Program-made: the position numbers and the translations under genes
Shown: in pieces, positions 47,101 through 64,000 of the stretch
Position numbering within the stretch: position 1 is the first letter of the stretch
How the letters are laid out: every line of letters starts with the position of its first letter
The notes under the pieces: model-generated
What the model saw: only the letters and a program-made list of their open reading frames with translations
Database searches by the model: none
Told to the model about the DNA's origin: nothing
DNA from: Raphanus sativus
Lineage: Eukaryota; Streptophyta; Magnoliopsida; Brassicales; Brassicaceae
Direction: 5' to 3'
Assembly: GCF_000801105.2 (NCBI RefSeq)
Contig: NC_079517.1
Location: 8,990,001 to 9,054,000 of the forward strand
DNA: 64,000 nt

Positions 47101-48326
47101 TGAACAGACAATTTGTGACTGAGGTATCGGCTTATTTTGAATTCAAGATTCTTTAGTAGACAATTTAACTGGGACAAACTGTGCAGGTTGCTCTATTATC
47201 AAGAATTCACCACAGGAACTTGGTGCCTTTGATTGGGTATTGTGAAGAAGCAGACCGGCGTCTATTGGTTTACGAATATATGCACAATGGAACCTTGGGA
47301 GATCACTTACACGGTCAATAGTTTTCTTCCTACTAAGTTTGGGTTTTCATTTATGTTAATGACTCATGAAATCAAATCCCTGACAGGTACAAGCGGCTAC
47401 AACCCATTGGACTGGCCAACTCGGCTACAAATTGCACAAGATGCTGCCAAAGGTTCGAAGCGAAATTTCAAGATAATATATATTTCTGTGTGGCCTATAA
47501 TATGAAACTTCAGATTATTACAGGTCTTGAATACTTGCATACTGGCTGCAATCCTAGTATCATTCACAGGGATGTTAAATCAAGCAATATACTTCTGGAC
47601 ATTAACATGAGAGCCAAAGTGTCAGACTTTGGACTCTCCAGGCAGACAGAGGAAGACGTGACTCACGTGTCCAGTGTCGCAAAAGGAACCGTTGGTTACC
47701 TTGATCCAGAGTAAAGCCACCGACACAACCTAAAATAGTCTTTTTATCTTTCTGAACTTTGACTGATACTGCATTCTTGTGACAGGTACTATGCTAGTCA
47801 GCAGCTCACTGAGAAGAGCGATGTCTACAGTTTCGGAGTTGTTCTCTTTGAGTTACTCTCTGGAAAGAAACCAGTCTCAGCTGAAGACTTCGGTCCTGAG
47901 CTTAACATAGTTCACTGGGTAAGAACCTCTTTGACCTTTCACAGTTCAGCAACGTGTAAGATTCACAAACTACAAACCTTTTCTTGTTCACCAATACAGG
48001 CGAGATCACTGATCCGTAAAGGAGACGTGTACGGGATCATAGATCCATGTATAGTAGGCAACGTGAAGATAGAGTCAATCTGGAGGGTAGCAGAGGTGGC
48101 GAACCAGTGCGTTGAGCAGCGTGGGCATAACAGGCCAAGGATGCAGGAAGTGATAGTGGCCATACAAGAAGCGGTAAGAATCGAGAGAGGAAACGAGAAC
48201 GGGGGCAAGTCATCGAGTTCGAGCAGCTCAAAGGCGCAATCATCTCGTAAGACGTTGCTCACCAGCTTCCTCGAGATAGAGAGTCCTGACATCTCAAGAA
48301 ACAGCTTAGCTCCAGCTGCTAGGTGA
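44127..48326 (+). CDS. Malectin-like / LRR receptor-like Ser/Thr kinase (At1g67720-like)
   Basis: Fifteen exons: 44127-44205, 44383-44923, 44995-45506, 45607-45739, 45842-45913, 46009-46077, 46167-46238, 46351-46419, 46633-46790, 46870-47123, 47187-47313, 47387-47452, 47524-47710, 47786-47918 and 48000-48326. They join in frame to 932 aa. A signal peptide (to ~25) is followed by a malectin-like ectodomain ([20 protein letters not shown] ...), an LRR cap ([19 protein letters not shown]) and about four leucine-rich repeats, each split by short phase-2 introns. One membrane helix ([20 protein letters not shown]) and RKKK follow. The kinase has [23 protein letters not shown] and SDFGLS, so it is a catalytically plausible RD kinase. 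The C-tail is Ser-rich ([10 protein letters not shown]). The ligand is unknown to me. The length matches Arabidopsis (about 929 aa). The gene looks intact. Confidence 0.93.
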
Positions 48327-51699
<3,373 letters not shown>

Positions 51700-52033
51700 A
51701 TTTTATCAAAATATTCCAAAGTTGACATTTGCTTTTAAATACCATTAGCTGTTAATGTAATACTAGACCCATTACCCATTTGCGTATATATTTTCTTTTG
51801 TAAAATACTCTGTTTCTACTTGGACTGAATCCTTATGAACCATCATACTTAGTAAGCTTAGAAACTATTATGTTTACCTCTCCATAGAGCCCCTTACGAT
51901 TTAAAAACACACAAAATGGTAGAGAAAAGCAGTATCTTAACAACTTACAAACTGTTATACAAATGAGTTGTGTTAGCTACTCTTGGGTATACACAACAAC
52001 ACAAATACTTTTGAAGTTTAATGAAAAATGTTT
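51700..52033. other. Convergent 3' region of FTSH1 and the BSK11-like gene
   Basis: The two genes end facing each other 334 bases apart, so their 3' UTRs share this stretch. No other gene is visible. Confidence 0.6.
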
Positions 52034-54406
<2,373 letters not shown>

Positions 54407-55017
54407 GACCCGAGGCGAGTCCGACTCGTTGAAAAACTCGTTCCTCAGACCATTAAAGGTTCCTTGCGATATAAGTTTTGTTTTGTTCTTTTTTCTCGCC
54501 GGTTTAGTTTTGACATCTATTTTCCGTGGCTTCTCTGCAACTTCCAGAATTGTCGATGTCTTGCAGAGGATCGTTGGTTTCAAACAATAAAAGGGTCGTT
54601 TCGTCTTTTTCGTCTAACTGAACAGATTAATTTCCTATTTTCACGTGCTTTAGGTTTTAATTTGTTTTTGAAGGCACAAAATTATTTTGTTTAGATGATT
54701 ATCCCACGTTTTTCCTGCCAGACAAGAAAACAGTCAATCACCCTCGTTTAAAGCTCCTTTAAATGATTTTCATTTTTAAAACGATATTTGCTTTGCCAGC
54801 TTATAAAATATGAAAATTGCTAAAAATATCCATCAAATTTTTTTTTAAAAAAATCTAAATACATTTTTTTTGTGTGAAAATATGTTTCTTTTCATTTTTC
54901 ATCTAATGTTAAAATTGATCTCTTGAAAGATTATAATCTGGCTGCTCAAAGAACATTTTAAGAGTACATTTTTGATAATTAGCGACAGTTCTGGTTCATC
55001 TTTATATAGAAGATATA
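54407..55017. other. BSK11 upstream region
   Basis: The first ~200 bases are the probable leader and promoter (minus strand). The frame stays open upstream of the ATG at 54406 for ~59 codons but holds no ATG. The rest is AT-rich with no gene. Confidence 0.5.
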
Positions 55018-56265
55018 TGTTAGTATAACCATATATATGGACTACTTTGTAAATACTTTAACATATATAATCTCCTTCTTTTCTATATATGTATTTATGT
55101 TCAAAGGTTAAAATAAAAACTACATTTACATAATTTTATATGGTATCAGAGGTTTAGCTCTTAAACCTAAAATTTTCGACGTCAACACAAATAGTCGCCA
55201 TGAACTCTTCAATAAACACAAATTACCTAATGTGGAGATTGCAAGTCAATGTTTGGTTAGATGGCTTTGGTTTTGCAAACCATCTTGATGCCGCCCCAAA
55301 GATTCTACCGACAACACTACCACTGGTGATGCTATCACTAAAAATCCAAAGTATGTTTGCTAGACAAGATAAGACAAGTTGATCTACAATGGTCTTCTTG
55401 GTGATATATCAATCTCGATTCAACATATGGTCTCTCGCACCAAACAACTACAATGTTCCCCACAGAAACAACAACAACAACAAGAGGTGTACCGACATTT
55501 CTTACGATAATTAAGGCATCTATCAGTTTAGACATGCTTCAAACCCACGTCTTTTTAAACTTTCTTTAGGAAATTTTCAATTCTGTCATGTTTCACAATG
55601 CTAAGCGATCTCTAAATTTTAAAGTCTCTAATAAAAACCGATGAGCCATGCCATGTAAGTCCTTTTTATCCATGGAAACCTCACACAAATGTTGTTATGA
55701 ATTTCCTTACACGGCTGCAAATTGGCTATTGGACTTCGGAGCAACGAAATATATCATCTTTAAACAACAATTTGTCCTTAAAACATCCATATTATGGAAG
55801 TAGTGACATCTTTTTTTTTTTTTGGTAACATGTTAATCTTACCATTTTCTGAAAGAGAATTACAATGTTGTTGTTGAACAACTTATTACAGGGGGAAACA
55901 GAGGAAGAGAGAGCATGAAAGATAAAGAAAGACAAGAACAACAGAAATACAGAGATAACACTCTTATAGCTAACAGTTTGAGTTTACAAATCACACATTC
56001 GGTTTATCCACTCTCTCAATCCTAACTCGTAACCTATCACTATATAACATAATTATGTGTAGCAATATTGATAAGAATATCTTAGTATATCGACTATGGA
56101 ATAGTAATAGAGTTTTGGTTGAATTTTTCCATGCATCTTTTCAGGTGAAAGACATCAGTATAGAAATTCCTTTACTCCAAAATAAAACTAAGAATGGGCT
56201 TTATAAATGGCATGTCTCACCTTGTCAAGCAACGACCATGGTTACCTCATCCAACCCAAAACATA
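55018..56265 (+). pseudogene. Decayed Ty1/copia retrotransposon fragment (gag, protease, pre-integrase)
   Basis: A probable short LTR end (from TGTTAG at 55018) leads to the copia primer-binding site TGGTATCAGAGG at about 55140, complementary to initiator tRNA-Met. Then comes gag at 55201-55500: NYLMWRLQVNVWLDGFGFAN, RQDK and, after frame changes, GLLGDISISIQHMVSRT. The protease scrap at ~55712-55770 reads AANWLLDFGATKYI (DSGAT changed to DFGAT). The GAG-pre-integrase piece at ~56058-56250 reads IDKNILVYRLWNSNRVLVEF and VKDISIEIPLLQNKTKNGLY. About 40 codons between the last two pieces are replaced by the unrelated stretch 55800-56050. No integrase core, reverse transcriptase or 3' LTR follows. 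Confidence 0.82.
55808..56050. mobile_element. Probable insertion nested in the copia remnant
   Basis: It starts with a long T run and TTTGGTAACATG, is non-coding, and separates two copia segments that are normally almost continuous. The T run suggests a minus-strand retroposon tail. No target duplication is clear, so the edges are approximate. Confidence 0.45.
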
Positions 56266-57288
56266 TTTTTTTTTGTGATATTCTGGCCGCCGCTCATCTT
56301 TATCTATTTTAAACACTATTGTTTTTCCATTTTCATTTCCTACTTCTTATACTTCTCCAAAAGATTGTCCCAGTCCAATGCATGATCAATAACAACCACA
56401 CATTACCATTTACAAACTTCTTTATTACTTCTTGTTGTTCATTTGAATACGTCTTCAGGATATTTGGTCTTTACCTATTACTTTGAAAATCCTAATCATT
56501 TATTGTGATAACATGATTTATTTAAAATAAGAAAAAAATAAAACAATTTGCACAACTATAATAAAACAAAATAAATTTAAGTAAATAATTTAAATAAAAT
56601 CAGAGTATCTAATAAATAAACAAAAACTATTTATATATAATGATAAATATAATTAATTTTCAATATAAATAAACTATACATAATAAAATAAATATTGTAA
56701 AATAAATTATAAAGTTAATTAGTATCATTTGTTTTAGTTTTTTGGTTATATATGAAGATAATATAGTTTTTAAAAATAAAATAAAAAAATTGAAAAGTCT
56801 CTACCGACATGATAAAATTTAGTCAGCCACAACAAAACTAAAACTAAAACATTAATCTTTTCAATACGGAAGGAAAATCTATTCAGAGGAAAAGTATGTT
56901 TCCCCTCCCTCAAGTCAAAAATGACATCAAGTCACTAAATGATTATTTTTTTTTTAAAAAAATCATGTATTAACAAGATTTACACAGAAAATCCGAAAAT
57001 ATAGATTTTTTATTATTTCCTAAAACTTCAAATTCCAAAAAAATAGATGTAAAAATAATTATAATTATTACTATTTCTGTCCAACAAAGATGATTGTTTG
57101 ATAAAAAAAATTGTTTCACGAGACAGATTTTTTTAAAGGTTTTCTATACATATTTAATAAGTTAACAAGGATAAAGTGTTAAATTCAAAAAGTTTTGACT
57201 AAAACTATAGGTTTAAGATAAAGGGTATAAAATTTATTTTTATACATAAATCATGATATTTATTGCTATGCATTAATCATTTTTGGTA
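56266..57288. other. AT-rich spacer, no gene seen
   Basis: Very high A+T, no frame with a motif, no repeats with clear edges. Confidence 0.5.
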
Positions 57289-57547
57289 CTCCCTCCGTTT
57301 TCTTTTATTAGTCGTTTTAGAGGAATATTTTTGTTTCAAATTATATGACGTTTTCGGCTTTTTATGTAAAATTTATTAACAGTTAATGTTGTATGACTAA
57401 TGATAATATATCTTCTATTTTTTCATTGGTTGATTTGTGGTTGTGTAAATAATTAATGATGTTTTTGTCTAGAAAATATAAGAAATTTATTTTTTTCTTA
57501 ATCTATGTGCAAGATTTTAAAACGACTTATAAAAGAAAACGGAATGA
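57289..57547. mobile_element. MITE with CTCCCTCCGTTTTC ends
   Basis: The left end CTCCCTCCGTTTTCTTTTAT followed by TAGTCGTTTTA is mirrored at the right by TAAAACGACTTATAAAAGAA and AACGGAATGAG. The length is ~259 bp and it is non-coding. The right terminal bases have diverged. Another CTCCCTCC start at 57630 (CTCCCTCCATTAACTATTAA) lacks a visible partner. Confidence 0.75.
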
Positions 57548-58185
57548 GCATGTGGGAAAAGTTTAGAAATTCTACATTTCATAAGTTGTAAAATAATTTT
57601 GATTTGACCTAAAAACAGCATATAGTACTCCCTCCATTAACTATTAAAAAAACTGCACAGTTGCAAAAGTCAGCATCTTCCTTTAAGTTAAGTAGTTAAC
57701 AAAAAGCGTAATGTGTATTAAAAATAAAGAACGTAATGTGAAAATTTTATTCAAAATACGAATATCGTTGTTAAATGAAAAGCTGCAGAAAAAGGTAAAG
57801 ATCGAATGAAGTTTATGTGTGAATTAAAATATATATTAGTCTGACACTATATTATGCGCACAACTCGTATTCTAAATATTATTAAGATGTTGACAAATGT
57901 ATATCTAAAATATCACAAAATAAGATAAACCACGATTTTAAATGAAAAAAAACTAGCAAACTTTGAGTAAAACTTCGTAAAGTGCAGTTCAATCTTTTTA
58001 GTAAAGTACTAAAACAATTTATCAAACATTTTTATTTTGAGATTTGGAAAATAAGAAAAATGTTCTAAAATATTCAATTATTGTAGAATAATATAATATC
58101 ATAAGATATATTATTTTTGTTTCCATAAATTTCGATTATGTACTTTTATGTTTGCGTTTGTAACTCAACAAAAGAAAGTAGTTGG
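57548..58185. other. AT-rich spacer, no gene seen
   Basis: Contains the partial MITE end at 57630. Nothing else can be supported. Confidence 0.5.
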
Positions 58186-58195
58186 ATTATCGAAA

Positions 58196-58975
58196 GGGAA
58201 AAATGTTAAACAAATCCTCAACTTTGCGATTTGAACCATTATAATCTCCAGCTTTCAAAATAACCACAAAAATCACACATTTATTATCAACTATTTAAAA
58301 AATCTCTAACTTTTCGTTGAATGGATCAATTTAAACCTGACGTTAATTACACTAACAGAATATTTAAACTCAGTTAATTCTCATCGTTAACCAAAAAGAC
58401 ACCGTGTTTTGTCGATTAAAAAAACACATCTCCTCTCATTATTTCTCAAATTGATTTGAAAGTTTTCTCTAAATTACGAATCCTAAATCACGAACCACCA
58501 TCAAAAATCTTCGACGAACCAGATCGTAGAGAGAAAAGATGGGTAATCAAAAGAACAAGAAGTCTTGACAAGAGAAATTTGGTGGTGCCAGCTCTGTAGC
58601 GTCTATGTCAGCGGCGTCAGGACAATCTCGTGGCGAGTTTCTCGGAGAATCATCCAAAGCCGTTGGGGCCAAAAATGGAGTCGACGATTTAGATAAAAAG
58701 AAAAAGAGCAAAACAGATGCTCTCGACGGCGAAGAAGAAGAAAATATATTTTTTAATTGACAAAACACGGCGTTGTTTTGTTTTACGAAGAAAATTAACT
58801 GAGTTTAAATATTCTGTCAGTGTAATTAACGTCGGGTTTAAAGTGATCCATTCAACGAAAAGTTAGAGGTTTTTTAGATTGTTGATAATAAATGTATGAT
58901 TTTTGTGGTTATTTTAAAAGTGAGGATTATAATGATTCAAATCGCAAAGTTGAAGATTTGTTTAACATTTTTCTC
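58196..58975. mobile_element. Pack-MULE-like element with long TIRs and captured sequence
   Basis: Long inverted ends of ~215 bp (58196-~58413 and ~58758-58975) start GGGAAAAATGTTAAACAAAT on the left and, in reverse complement, GAGAAAAATGTTAAACAAAT on the right. The exact 10-bp duplication ATTATCGAAA flanks the element (58186-58195 and 58976-58985). Mutator-like elements make 9-11-bp duplications and often begin with G(G/A)GAAAAAT. The interior is unrelated to the ends and looks like a piece of a host gene. Confidence 0.87.
58539..58760 (+). pseudogene. Captured host-gene fragment inside the MULE
   Basis: After a UTR-like stretch, an ATG at 58539 opens MGNQKNKKS, then an in-frame TGA. The same frame continues QEKFGGASSVASMSAASGQS, RGEFLGESSKAVGAKNGVDD and a KKKKSK basic run to a stop at 58758-58760. 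The codon pattern is clearly coding-like compared with the AT-rich ends. The parent gene is not recognised. The early stop makes it a pseudogene. Confidence 0.6.
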
Positions 58976-59358
58976 ATTATCGAAAGTGTGGACATAAAAA
59001 CACCAATGCAGCCCCTTTCTCAAAACAAAAATACCAATGTAATTTTCCTATCCACTTTGGCTTATGGTCTTAAATAGTTTTTTCTTTAACGAAAATAAAA
59101 CCTTTTAGTAAATTTTACTCAGAGCTTTTTAGATGTTTTTTTCTACTATTATATAATAAAGTGAGTTATACATCATAATCAGGTATCTGTACCAATCTAT
59201 TATAAATGAGAAAAGCTGAAGAAATAATAAATTAGTGAAAATCAAATAACCTCAAGTATCGTAGGGAGGGAATATTTTATACACACATTTATTATATTGT
59301 TTCTTGTTTAAAATGTTTGTAGAAACCAAATATTTTAAGTAAAATAATAGCATTAGAA

Positions 59359-59952
59359 AAGTTTTTCTTAGGTTCACTTTTTATGGTGAATATGTAGGTT
59401 CACTAACCAATATAATTTAGTGATTTCAGATTTAAATTTTTTTTAAAAAGAAACAAAATAGTAAAAGTATTTATCAAGTTATATTATATTTTTAAATAAA
59501 TAAAAAATAATATTTTCCAAAAGTAATTTTTTAATATTGTTAACACCGTCAGCAAAATATTAAACTCTAAACCCTAAATTTTTAGGTATCTAAATGTTTA
59601 GAGTTTAGAGTTTAATGTTTAAAATTTAGGGTTTATGGCTTATGATTAAGGATTTACGGTTTAATGTTTTTAAGATTTTATATTTATGATTTAGAATTTA
59701 GGATTTATCCAAATTTTTAAGGTTTATAAAAGAGTTTAGTATTTACCCAAAGATTTAGAATTTATGGTTTAGTATTTTGTTAACGGTGTTAACAATATTA
59801 AAAAATTGTAATTACTATTATTTTTTATTTATTTTAAAGTTATAATGTAGCTTGAAATATTTTAATTATATTTCTTTAAAGATTTTAAATCTAAAATAAT
59901 TAAATTTTATTGGTTGATGAATTTTAAGATGAGATGGACCCAAAAATAATTC
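59359..59952. mobile_element. Diverged relative of the telomere-motif MULE MITE
   Basis: Shares its plan with 23605-24263: a CTTAGGTTCAC-type end, CCAATATAATTT, an AAAAAGAAACAAAATA block, GTTATATTATATTTTTAAATA, and a core with AAACTCTAAACCCTAAAT plus inverted AGGGTTTA units. The right end has ATTTTATTGGTTGATGAA and GGACCC. A 9-bp duplication with one mismatch (GCATTAGAA at 59350-59358, GCATTAAAA at 59953-59961) supports the edges, which may be off by a few bases. Confidence 0.7.
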
Positions 59953-60436
59953 GCATTAAAATAAATATAAGAAGAGGGAGGAGAAAGAGTCCGCCATAAA
60001 GATAAGAAGGGAAAAGATCATCTTAATTCTTCCAATTTGTTGGCCGCCAATTATACACATACACCTTTTTCTTTTTGGAAATATTTATCATTTTCTTCTG
60101 TGCAATAACTTACTTTGTTAGTGGGCATTTTCCATTTAGTTACTTTTTAGAATACTTATAATAATAATGTAAATTTAGAATCATTTTTAATATTATATTT
60201 TGTTTGAATGTATCATGATCATTCTCTCCCCAGCCTCTCAAAAGTTTCACCTTTTTGTCACTCTATTTTTTAAGCTGAAATTGACTTCAAAATTTCTATG
60301 ATCTTCTTAATTATATTTTTATAGAGAACTCAAAACCGGTAATGAGCAACAAAACATATGAGTTGATCGCAAATATTGGATATATATGTTTTAAGTTTCA
60401 ATAATTATGGTGAATTGTTATTTTAAATGACTCGTA
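59953..60436. other. AT-rich spacer, no gene seen
   Basis: No frame or repeat with support. Confidence 0.45.
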
Positions 60437-60657
60437 CTTGAAATTTTATTATAACATCCTAAGTTTTAAATCTAATTCGAATCAAAACTTTGAGTTAAAC
60501 TTTATTGCCAATTATCTAGATATAAAATACAAAATTTATATTGAAAAATGTCTCAAAATAGAAAAGGTATTTTGCAATTTTATTATAATGGCTTAAGTTT
60601 TAAAATCCAATTTTAATCAGAACTTTGAGTTAAACTTTATTGCCAATTATCTAGATA
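60437..60657. repeat. Direct duplication, ~135-bp period
   Basis: An ~85-bp unit ending ACTTTGAGTTAAACTTTATT and GCCAATTATCTAGATA is present at about 60437-60522 and 60572-60657. Similarity is high in the second half and weaker in the first. Confidence 0.75.
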
Positions 60658-61253
60658 CATAATGACTAGATGTTAATTGCAAAATGACTAGATGTTAAAC
60701 TAGACATTTGCAATCTACGACTAGATACATAATTAAGTGAAAAAATAACTAATAAAAGGAATCATTTGTAGATTTTCCACTAATATATATAGCTTCCAAA
60801 ATACATATAAGGTACATGAGGTTAAATGCTAAAAGATATCTTTGAATATATCAATAGCGCTAATAGTTCAGTGAAGCATAGGAATGTTTAACTATTGAAG
60901 TAAAAAAAGTTAGTGGTTGTTAAAGAAAACTCTTGCCAACTTTTGTTGTGTAATTCAAAACGTATAGCTTAGATTCTAATTGTCTTTAATCGGTTCTTAC
61001 ATTATACTGATCTAGTAGTCATTTGTAACAAACTAATAATCAATTTAGATGCCTTCTCGGCACTAATTTGTTGATTTTGTAACTAAGAAAATCTTGTATG
61101 TTCTTTTTATTTTGTTCAAATTTTTATATTTTCTCTGTTTCTAGCTAGTAACAATATTTTTCTGTTTTTTTCTTGGTATTAAATAATGTTTCATTTAATT
61201 TTCTTAAGGTGCGATATTTTAGTACTAAATTTGGATTTATTAGGCATATAAAA

Positions 61254-61370
61254 TTAAATTGAAATTCTTTTTGAAATTCTTTTTGAAAGTTCGGCAAAGT
61301 TTGATTTATTAGCTTTAAAAATTGAATTGAAATTCTTTTTGAAAATTCGGCAAAGTTTGAGTTTACATAT
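61254..61370. repeat. Short tandem repeats, ~58-bp period
   Basis: GAAATTCTTTTTGAAARTTC followed by GGCAAAGTTTGA is repeated, with a smaller internal duplication of GAAATTCTTTTT. Non-coding. Confidence 0.75.
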
Positions 61371-62490
61371 TTCAAAAATATTAGATATCAAGCATAAATA
61401 TCTTCTTCCTTTTTAGTTTAGATAAACTTTTTAGTGTTATGTGTAATTAGAGTGAACACAATTTTTGGTGTTATTTGTTTAGTTTGGTCTAATAAATTAG
61501 TTCTAGCAAGTATTTGGATTTGGAATAATGACGTAAATAACGTGAGGAATGAAGATATATAGGTTTTAACCTTCATAGCCGGATGATGTCAAAAAAAAAA
61601 ACCTGCATAGCCGGATGCAGTGGCTACACATCAAGTTTGAGATTGGTTCGAGATTAAGACCGTCTCCAATCTATTCCTCTATTTTTTCTTCTATAATAGA
61701 GGAATTCTATAATAAATGTGAGATTATATCCAATGTATTCTTCTATTTTCTCCTCTAAAAACGAATATTATTAAAAGATTTTTTTTTGGTTTTACAATTA
61801 ACACCTTCTAACTTATAAATTTTGAAATTAACCAATTCTATATATCTTTTGAAATTTTTCATAAAATGCAATATTATTTAATTTAAACATTTTATTACAA
61901 AACATTAAAAATAATAAAACAAAATAGACATTATCTAACCATCATTATTAATATATTTTCTCATAAATAATTAATTAATACATTATGAAATGAGAAATGA
62001 GTTTTTTTATCTTTGATTTTTTGAATCGACTTAAAAACTCTTGGAATCGATTATCTTCATCATCTGATATTTGAAGCAATCAGCAGTAAAATCAATAAGT
62101 TCCATGTCCATCCATTTTGTTTGGACAATATTCTAATTGTTCTTTGTAGATTGAAAAGTAATTTATCTCGCTTAGACACTTGCTAATCACTCGAAACGTT
62201 TTTTTCTTTCTGAGAATTGTATTATTCGAATATTTACTACTTCTTACTTTTCTTTTCGAGAAAATAGAGAATAATTCATTTGTGTTTATCAAATTTTATC
62301 AACAAAATTCAAGTGAACAGTATCTCTTTAATTCATTTTCTATTTATTTTCCTGATAATATGATATATTTGCATATAACCGTTTTATTTACTGATATAAT
62401 AATTGAGAAAATATAATATATTGATAATTATGCAATATATTTTTGTTTCAGTTTATAAATATTTTAGAGGTTTTTCTATTTCAAAATATA
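61371..62490. other. AT-rich spacer with a decayed MITE-like patch
   Basis: The stretch from ~61660 (GTCTCCAATCTATTCCTCTA, TAATAGAGGAATTCTATAAT) has the look of a short-TIR MITE family common in Brassicaceae. A second end was not found. No gene seen. Confidence 0.4.
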
Positions 62491-62580
62491 TACTCCCTCA
62501 GTATACAATAATTGATGTTTTAGTTATTTCTTTGTATACAAAAGATTGATGTTTTAGAGTATAATTAATGTTTTTTAAAT
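62491..62580. mobile_element. One end of a MITE (CTCCCTCAGTATACAATAAT)
   Basis: TACTCCCTCAGTATACAATA is followed by two related ATTGATGTTTTAG units 40 bases apart. The opposite end was not found, so only this end is annotated. Confidence 0.5.
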
Positions 62581-64000
62581 CTAAAACATAAATCAAAATG
62601 TAAAGTTATGAGTGGTGAAATTTTATCGGAAAAGCCAATTATTTTATAATTTTTTCGGAAGTATTCATAATTTTTCTAAAAAGTATAATGCTTTCACGTT
62701 TTGAATAAAGTTTTATTTATTTAGATTTGTGTGACCAGTTTTTTTTTTTTTTGGTAATCTGAGCAGTTGTTTTTTACCCTTGCATAACTGATTGTTCGCT
62801 GTTAATTATACATTTTAAACATTTTTCTTAATTTTGTATGTGTTTAGATAAACTATCATATATTTTAATATGGAAATATATTAATATCCATATACTTAAA
62901 ATGAGTTGTTAATTACTAATGTGTAATCATATGCCTTTAACTCTGCTAAAAATATCAAAGATGAAATATATAAACGGTAATGATTGAATGATAGCTCACG
63001 ATTTTTAGTGTGCGTAAAAGTGAATGTCCTGTTCAATAGGATTCCCCTAACACCCTCATTTTGTTTCCAGTTATTACTAAAGAATATGGAAATAAAGTTT
63101 AGAAATCGCATGAAGTTGCATTTGGGAGAGATCATAATACATACAATAACCCCAAATTTTGGAAGACGATAGGTAAACTTCTATTGTGTATTTAATGGTG
63201 GATGTCCCAGTCTATTAGGATGCGATAACACACTCATTGGTTTCTAGTTATTATACTCTCCATAATTAGATAATTAAAGGCTCTTAAATTAACTACCATT
63301 ATCAAACCATTTATAATGGTGAATAAAGTACTGAAAGACTTCGATTAAAGGAACGATTAACGTTCATTGGTAGTGGTCTGATACTTATACCACCCAATAA
63401 TTAGAGAGCTAAAGCATTAAGCATTTGATTTACATGCAGCGCGTAGATGACACGAGTCAGCATGATGGTGACATTCGGAAAATTAAGAGTTTACAATTTG
63501 ACCCAAAGTGTGAAATGTCGGCAGGTGATTGGAGAAATGACACTACCAGCCATTTCTTTTGGAGGTATGAGAGTCTAATCCAACCTTAGTGCATCTTTTG
63601 TGGTGCATTAGTATAATCTTTATATCTATCATATATGTTTATAATCAGGTAATTAATTACGACGAATATATGCACAAACACAAACTCATGTTATACTTAT
63701 GCTATCTTAAGTTGATGCGCCAACAATAATACGTACCAAAAACGTACGTCTTCTACGTTTTATGAAATCAATATAGTTCGTTAATCGTTATAGGCCCACT
63801 GCATCATCGCCGTAACTGTTTTCCCTGGGATTAGAGAGAATCAGGAAATTTAGTGTACAAATAATTAAAAAATTAATAATATTATGTCAAAACTGTATAC
63901 ACCCACTTTTCTTTTTGGGCAAAAACTGTATACACCCACTAAACAATGTTAATTGGGTCTAGTGGCGACAACAGAGTCTTTCCTCAGGAGAGAAATCATG
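62581..64000. other. Right edge of the window, no gene supported
   Basis: Contains diverged repeats (GTCCTGTTCAATAGGATTCC near 63027 and GTCCCAGTCTATTAGGATGC near 63204). The last ~200 bases are less AT-rich and end AGGAGAGAAATCATG. A neighbouring gene could begin here, but one terminal ATG is not evidence enough. Confidence 0.35.

Noticed and set aside
54407..54583. N-terminal extension of the BSK11-like protein
   Set aside because: The frame is open, but its first codon is TTG and no ATG occurs before MGCC, which is the expected lipid-anchor start.
63986..64000. Terminal ATG at the window edge as the start of another gene
   Set aside because: Only one codon is visible; nothing upstream or downstream can support it.

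Overview
This is nuclear DNA from a flowering plant of the mustard family, most probably a Brassica (B. rapa / B. oleracea / B. napus type). The reasons are intron-rich genes with short GT-AG introns, proteins that I recognise as near-identical to Arabidopsis ones, a plant tRNA-Gly, and long AT-rich spacers full of plant DNA transposons. There are seven protein-coding host genes and one tRNA gene. I found no sign of a bacterial-style system, a CRISPR array or a biosynthetic cluster.

Layout. 31-2183 (-): TEL2-type Mei2-like RNA-binding protein. 2184-12056: gene-poor DNA with decayed repeats and a Helitron 3' end preceded by a broken RPA-like fragment. 12057-13589 (-): pectate lyase. 13590-20660: spacer with a recent ~570-bp duplication, a MITE and a 5'-truncated LINE. 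20661-22569 (-): RCC1-repeat protein. 23605-24263: a Mutator-type MITE with telomere-like repeats. 24759-29378: a complete-looking but frameshifted hAT transposon with its 8-bp target duplication. 29940-30518 (+): PSBY. 30890-31621: a foldback element. 32534-34358 (-): KCR1. 34359-44126: repeats, a second truncated LINE, a tRNA-Gly(GCC) and two further Helitron ends. 44127-48326 (+): malectin-like/LRR receptor kinase. 49232-51699 (+): plastid protease FTSH1. 52034-54406 (-): BSK11-type kinase. 55018-64000: copia remnants, MITEs and a Pack-MULE-like element.

Gene order. From memory, TEL2, pectate lyase, PSBY, KCR1 and the receptor kinase correspond to Arabidopsis At1g67770, At1g67750, At1g67740, At1g67730 and At1g67720, a collinear run. 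FTSH1 (At1g50250) and BSK11 (At1g50990) come from another part of chromosome 1. The ~0.9 kb between 48326 and 49232 is therefore a probable rearrangement junction. The RCC1 gene between pectate lyase and PSBY is not part of the run as I remember it. The genes do not form one pathway: they cover RNA binding, cell wall modification, photosystem II structure and repair, very-long-chain fatty acid elongation and receptor/brassinosteroid-type signalling.

The most informative signals are mobile-element insertions whose exact edges can be read from target-site duplications, and two probable non-canonical GC-AG introns in host genes. I see no previously undescribed biological system in this window. 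All exon structures were assembled by eye from reading frame, splice consensus and remembered family sequences.
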